Origin: CAYZEZ01 sp964477295
GTDB lineage: Bacteria > Bacteroidota > Bacteroidia > Bacteroidales > SM23-62
Direction: 5' to 3'
NCBI GenBank assembly: GCA_964477295.1
Contig: CAYZEZ010000128.1
Coordinates: 1 to 12,648 of the forward strand
DNA length: 12,648 nt
Below the pieces are notes generated by a model. That model worked only from the letters and a program-made list of their open reading frames with translations, did no database searches and was not told the DNA's origin. Position numbers and translations under genes: made by a program. Shown piece by piece: positions 8,744 through 12,648 of the stretch (positions are counted from its first letter, which is position 1; each line of letters opens with the position of its first letter).

Positions 8744-8773
8744 CAAAAAAACCTGCGGTGATTGTTGCAGTTT
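8744..8773 (-). terminator. Candidate rho-independent terminator after gene D
   Basis: Read on the minus strand, AAACTGC (8773-8767) can pair with GCAGGTTT (8756-8749) with one bulged G and a 10-base loop, and the transcript then carries a run of seven U (8751-8745 on the template), partly shared with the stem. The stem has only about four G/C pairs, so it is weak. It lies about 100 bases after the stop of D and only 38 bases before the ATG of C. Confidence 0.4.
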
Positions 8774-8873
8774 TCCATCAATAAGTTTACTTTCCGAGGA
8801 GATTAATTCGCCGCTGCATCGCTTGCTTTGCAAACAATGAAAGAAGGCGGTTCATTTAATATCCTCTTCGTTT

Positions 8874-11800
8874 TTATTCAATCACGATCCGGCCCCTGTA
8901 TATTCGTTCGCCCCTGAGCTCGATCAGGTAGAGCCCTTTCTCGAGGTTTTCCTTTTGCAGGATGAAGGTGGAGGTGGTGATGTTGTCGATTGACCTGACG
9001 GCCTTTCCCGACAGATCCATGATCACCAGCCTGTATTCTTTTTCTTCCTGGTTCGGGAATACGACGGTGGTGCTGCTGTTGAACGGGTTGGGGTAGACCA
9101 TGATGGGCTGGGTGCTGTAACGCCGGTAGCCGGTCGGTTCCGCCACATCGTTGATGGTAACCGTAAAGGTGTTTTCGATAAAGTTGTCGTATTTGTCAAT
9201 ACACCTGACCCGGATCGAATAGCTGTCCTGCGTCTCAAAATCAAAATAATCTGCAGCCACCAGCAGGTCACTGATCAGTGTAAAAGCCCCGTTACCATCA
9301 TCCCCTTCTCCCGGGACGAGCTGGTAGGTATGCGAATCGAGCGTATCACGATCGATGGTTGTCAGCCTGCCGATGAGGGCACCGATCATGTTGTTCTCAT
9401 CGATGGAGTGGTTCGACAGCATAATGGTATCGGGTGGTGCCTGCCCGGCCTGCAACCGGTTGTCGTCGACGTTCGACAGGGCATGGCTGTAAGGTCCTGA
9501 GTCCGCTTTTTTTCCTCCTCCTGTGGGGATACAGGGATCAGGTTTTTCGACCGACACACGGTAGTAAACTTCAAGGTCCCCTGCATCTGTTTCGGTCCAG
9601 GACTGAAGTGAGCTGGGCATGTAATCGACGATGGTGAAATTGGATTTGGTAGTACTCCTGTAAATGCTATAGGTCTGGTAATCAAATCCAAAGTACCTGT
9701 CCCACAGGAGCTGTGTGGAGTTCAGCTCGGGATTGGTAGAGACCAGCAGGTGGATGGTTTTATGAGGTTTGCACAGTTCCAGCGGGGTTTCATATCCTGA
9801 GGTGTCGATGCCGGTAATTTTATATATGTATGCCCGTTTGGTAGGATCGGCAGTGGTGTCTTCCCAGACACTCAGTTTGCTTGAAGGTACGGTAGCCATC
9901 ATGTCATAGATCCCTGCAGCAGTGCTTTCCCGGTAAATATTGTATGCAGAGAGTGGGGCAGAGGTTTTTTTCTCCCAGACCACCAGGTTGTTTCCCGTGA
10001 TCGTACTCACGGTAACCATACAGAGCTGGGGAGCGACGTTCAGATAAACCTTGTCGGTGCTATCCGTTCCACAGGTGTTCTGGATATAGCAATGATAAAT
10101 ACCTTCATCCTCATAATTCAGGTTGTTAATAATTAATTCAGGAGAGACTTCATACGGGATAATAGCCTGATCTTTTTTCCACAGGTAGGCAAGGTTGCTG
10201 CCTTTTGCGTATGTTCGCAACGTTACCGGTTTGCCTGTTTCAGCCCAGAGATCCGAGGGTTCAAGGATAAATTCAGGTTTTTCGATGACCAGCAGGTACG
10301 CCGGATTGCTCGACAGGGTTCCATACATATTGGTCATGATACACTGATAGTTCCCCTGGTCAGATAATCCAAGGTTTTTGATTTTCAACTTTGGGGTGAC
10401 GGCACCGGGAATATCGATGCCAGCTTTCTGCCATTGATAAAATACATCATCGGATGCCCTGGCAGAAAATTCAACCGAATCAAATTCACATTTGATATAA
10501 TTCACAGGATGCTTTGTTATGCTGAACATGGTCCCCGCATTTTCAATTGCCCCCAGGTCAATCGCCTGGTTCAGTATCCTGGGTTTGCCTTCAAAATCTA
10601 ATAACGGTGGAATATAGATTTCAGGATCGTCAAGCCCTGCATTGATTGCAGGAGATGTAGAGAGCAGTGACCAATCGGCATCCGTTGCATCATATGCTGC
10701 CCCTGCTCCGGGGGTGGGACTGGCAAAGTATGGGATTGTATCCATGATATTCTCAACAATTCCCTTGAAATTTTCCTTATAAATACTGGAATCCCCTCCA
10801 GTGAAAATATTGTTTCTTATTTCTGAAAGATTCTCCCCGTATGTATAAGTATCCCAGTAATCATCACCAGATCCTTCGTTTCCCCAAAATATATTATTGA
10901 TCAGGGTGGCGTTGCACCTGTCTGAAAGATAAATGGAACTGTTTCCTACTGTCAGGTTGTTGGCAATGGTGTTATTGATCAGAACAGGGTTGCTGGTACT
11001 GGTAACCATCATGGCATTGACTCCATTCTGCGGACCGTATGGTGAATAGGTGGTGGTGTTATTACAGATGATGTTATTCACAAAGGTTGGTTCACTGCTT
11101 CCCGAGATTAATATCGGGAGCCCGACATTGTTTCTGAATATATTCCCGGTAATCAGAGGATTGGAATACTCAATATCAATACCAGTTCCCATCCGGACTT
11201 CATTGTATTCAAAAATATTGTTTTCAATAATGGCTGAAGATTGACAGTAAATCGGTTCCGCATTGTTGTGATGGAAACGATTATTTTTGATCAGGGGCAC
11301 AGAAAATTGTTTGATGGAAATAATGGCGGGAAAACCATAAGGGAACAATCCCATATGATTAAAGAATTCGCAGTTGCTGATAGTGGGATTGCAGAGTTCA
11401 ATTATAATCGCTGTCCCATAATCACAATAATTCTCGGTAAACCAGCAATGGTCAACGGTCACCGCTGACCAGTCTGATATCAATATGGCACCATGATCAA
11501 AGTAATCAATATTTTTTACATGATTGATATTACAATAGCTCAGGAATGAACTGTCATTCCCGGGATTAATGGATCCAAAGGTAATTCCTTCCCAGCATCC
11601 CTCTTCTGCCTGCAAATTGATAAAACCGTTGGTATCGGCGACAGTGAAAGTTATTCTGGCCGTTTCCCGTCCAATGGCCTCAATACTTCCCCTTACATCT
11701 AATTTTAAGTACCCTTCCATAGCCACATATGTGCCGGGAGCGATCGTAAGCTTTACTCCATCATTGATTGTAATACTGCTCTCAACATTTACAGTATCGG

Positions 11801-12648
11801 CAATCCAGCAGGTGTCGGATGAAATAATTCCACCTGCTGTTATCGATTCTTTGTGATACTCGTACGGTCCAATATCGATAATGCCGTGACTTATCCTGGG
11901 GTTCCCGTCCAGGTCAGTGGCCGGGTATTTTCCCGGGTGGAGATATTCCCCTGCATTGATGCACGGAGAATTTGCTGAGATATGCAAATTTTCCGTTACG
12001 GGATCAATAAACAATGGATCCTCCTTTATGTTATTTATGAATTCACCGTTAAACGGGATATTGTTCCATCTTTTGATCCCGTTGATGCTGTCCTGTACCA
12101 CGCAATTTCGAACCGACAGATAGGTGTCCGGATCATAAATCCTGATCTGGGCCTCTGTATTTCCCCACAGGATGCAATTCCTGATCACTGGTTCAGAGCG
12201 TTCTACAATGATTCCTGTTCCATTGTTTATAAATATAGTATTGGTTGCTTTAAAATCAGAGTTAATGGCATATATCCCCGTGAGCCACGCACCGGCATGG
12301 TTGGTGATTATGCAATTCAGAAAATGTGCATCTGAATTGGTAAGCTTTGCACCAAAATAGGAGTTGTGATCCAACAGGCAATTTTCAACAATGATATTCG
12401 AATTTTCCGAGACAATGCCGTTCCCCTCATTATCAGCAATAGTAGTATTTTTAATTTCAATGTCAGAGTTTTTGATAAACAGGGCCTGACCCTGACCAAT
12501 TCCATGTTTCCCTTTTGTAAATATACAATTAGAAAGGGTTACAAATGAGTTGTTGTAAACGCCAATGGCTCCTATATTGTAAGGCATTATAGAGGTGTTC
12601 ACGTACTCAAATTCGCAATAATCAAACAGGGAGGTATGAGTGGCCTCT
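8874..12648 (-). CDS. T9SS-secreted double beta-helix protein with Ig, FN3 and cadherin domains, N-terminus beyond the right edge (gene D)
   Basis: The frame is open from the right edge; 1257 residues are visible, numbered from the codon at 12645-12647. The GTG at 12600-12602 is not the start, because beta-helix sequence (FDYCEFEYV) continues upstream of it. Residues 1-263 are the end of a first beta-helix unit closing with IDIGPYE. Residues 269-703 are a complete second unit, with cap (LTIAPGTYVAMEGY) and closing motif IDLGAIEN. Then come two Ig-like domains (710-789 with W739 and NYQC; 790-871 with W823 and DEGIYHC), two FN3-like domains (872-960 and 961-1050), the GPYSHALSN linker (1051-1066), a cadherin-like domain (1072-1168, with IDEN, DRD, DFE and NDVAEP at calcium-site positions) and a T9SS type A tail (1183-1257). 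Compared with gene C, roughly 170 residues including the signal peptide should lie outside the window. The 3' end is richer in GC than the matching part of B and C. Probably a surface protein; ligand unknown. Confidence 0.94.
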   Translation of the reverse strand, partial: EATHTSLFDYCEFEYVNTSIMPYNIGAIGVYNNSFVTLSNCIFTKGKHGIGQGQALFIKNSDIEIKNTTIADNEGNGIVSENSNIIVENCLLDHNSYFGAKLTNSDAHFLNCIITNHAGAWLTGIYAINSDFKATNTIFINNGTGIIVERSEPVIRNCILWGNTEAQIRIYDPDTYLSVRNCVVQDSINGIKRWNNIPFNGEFINNIKEDPLFIDPVTENLHISANSPCINAGEYLHPGKYPATDLDGNPRISHGIIDIGPYEYHKESITAGGIISSDTCWIADTVNVESSITINDGVKLTIAPGTYVAMEGYLKLDVRGSIEAIGRETARITFTVADTNGFINLQAEEGCWEGITFGSINPGNDSSFLSYCNINHVKNIDYFDHGAILISDWSAVTVDHCWFTENYCDYGTAIIIELCNPTISNCEFFNHMGLFPYGFPAIISIKQFSVPLIKNNRFHHNNAEPIYCQSSAIIENNIFEYNEVRMGTGIDIEYSNPLITGNIFRNNVGLPILISGSSEPTFVNNIICNNTTTYSPYGPQNGVNAMMVTSTSNPVLINNTIANNLTVGNSSIYLSDRCNATLINNIFWGNEGSGDDYWDTYTYGENLSEIRNNIFTGGDSSIYKENFKGIVENIMDTIPYFASPTPGAGAAYDATDADWSLLSTSPAINAGLDDPEIYIPPLLDFEGKPRILNQAIDLGAIENAGTMFSITKHPVNYIKCEFDSVEFSARASDDVFYQWQKAGIDIPGAVTPKLKIKNLGLSDQGNYQCIMTNMYGTLSSNPAYLLVIEKPEFILEPSDLWAETGKPVTLRTYAKGSNLAYLWKKDQAIIPYEVSPELIINNLNYEDEGIYHCYIQNTCGTDSTDKVYLNVAPQLCMVTVSTITGNNLVVWEKKTSAPLSAYNIYRESTAAGIYDMMATVPSSKLSVWEDTTADPTKRAYIYKITGIDTSGYETPLELCKPHKTIHLLVSTNPELNSTQLLWDRYFGFDYQTYSIYRSTTKSNFTIVDYMPSSLQSWTETDAGDLEVYYRVSVEKPDPCIPTGGGKKADSGPYSHALSNVDDNRLQAGQAPPDTIMLSNHSIDENNMIGALIGRLTTIDRDTLDSHTYQLVPGEGDDGNGAFTLISDLLVAADYFDFETQDSYSIRVRCIDKYDNFIENTFTVTINDVAEPTGYRRYSTQPIMVYPNPFNSSTTVVFPNQEEKEYRLVIMDLSGKAVRSIDNITTSTFILQKENLEKGLYLIELRGERIYRGRIVIE
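10539..12648 (-). repeat. Tandem beta-helix units in gene D, first one cut by the window edge
   Basis: Unit 1 is visible from the right edge down to 11859 and ends with IDIGPYE. Unit 2 covers 10539-11843, starts with DTCWIADTV and the APGTYVAMEGY cap, and ends with IDLGAIEN. Just before each closing motif is a D--G-PRI-----D(I/L)G segment, preceded by a SP-INAG segment, both as in gene C. This supports common descent of the C and D double-unit architecture. Confidence 0.8.

Noticed and set aside
8636..8833. Minus-strand open frame of 65 codons crossing the start of gene C
   Set aside because: It overlaps the signal peptide coding region of C in another frame and runs through the candidate terminator; no domain and no convincing start context.
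11569..11856. Plus-strand open frame of 95 codons
   Set aside because: Antisense to the cap of the second beta-helix unit in gene D; its hydrophobic look mirrors the coding strand.
12600..12602. GTG as the start codon of gene D
   Set aside because: The frame stays open to the window edge and the upstream residues (FDYCEFEYV) are beta-helix sequence. A start here would also lack the signal peptide that a T9SS substrate needs.
1..12648. Hidden defence, toxin, mobile-element or integration system
   Set aside because: No transposase, recombinase, nuclease, methylase, toxin domain, inverted terminal repeat or target duplication is visible. Every gene is explained as a T9SS beta-helix protein, and the gaps of 103-214 bases are too short for another gene of any size.

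Overview
The window looks like part of a Bacteroidota genome. The evidence is that every C-terminus visible here is a type IX secretion system (T9SS) type A sorting domain, the genes begin with short hydrophobic signal peptides, and the middle modules (SprB repeats, PKD-like and CxGD-type Ig-like domains) are typical of that phylum. Spot counts by hand give about 38-45% GC over most of the sequence. No housekeeping gene is present to place it more finely.

Layout: four large genes lie head to tail on the minus strand, so transcription runs from right to left. In transcription order they are D (8874-12648, N-terminus off the right edge), C (4831-8706, complete, 1291 aa), B (1137-4616, complete, 1159 aa) and A (1-1033, C-terminus off the left edge, 344 residues visible). 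Gaps between them are 167, 214 and 103 bases. They hold stem-loops (one a candidate terminator after D) but no further gene. I see no tRNA, rRNA, mobile element, CRISPR array or integration site. The plus strand has many open frames, but they are shadows of the minus-strand genes.

All four proteins are built on one plan: signal peptide, a capped right-handed parallel beta-helix made of Asn- and Gly-rich coils about 26 residues long, then a string of small beta-sandwich domains, then (where visible) a T9SS tail. C carries two tandem copies of the beta-helix unit, and D does so as far as it is visible. B has one beta-helix followed by SprB and PKD-like repeats. C and D have a pair of Ig-like domains instead. 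B, C and D all end with the same cassette: two fibronectin-III-like domains, a conserved GPYSHALSN-type linker and the sorting tail. D has an extra cadherin domain between linker and tail, and this end of D is clearly richer in GC than the matching tails of B and C.

The sensible reading is a paralogous cluster of secreted or surface-attached proteins that has grown by tandem duplication and exchange of middle domains. Adhesion, matrix or glycan binding is plausible, but no catalytic motif is visible and the ligand cannot be read from the sequence. I found no sign of a defence system, toxin system or other new machinery. The points worth following are the domain shuffling, the GC-rich cadherin-plus-tail block in D, and the conserved linker.
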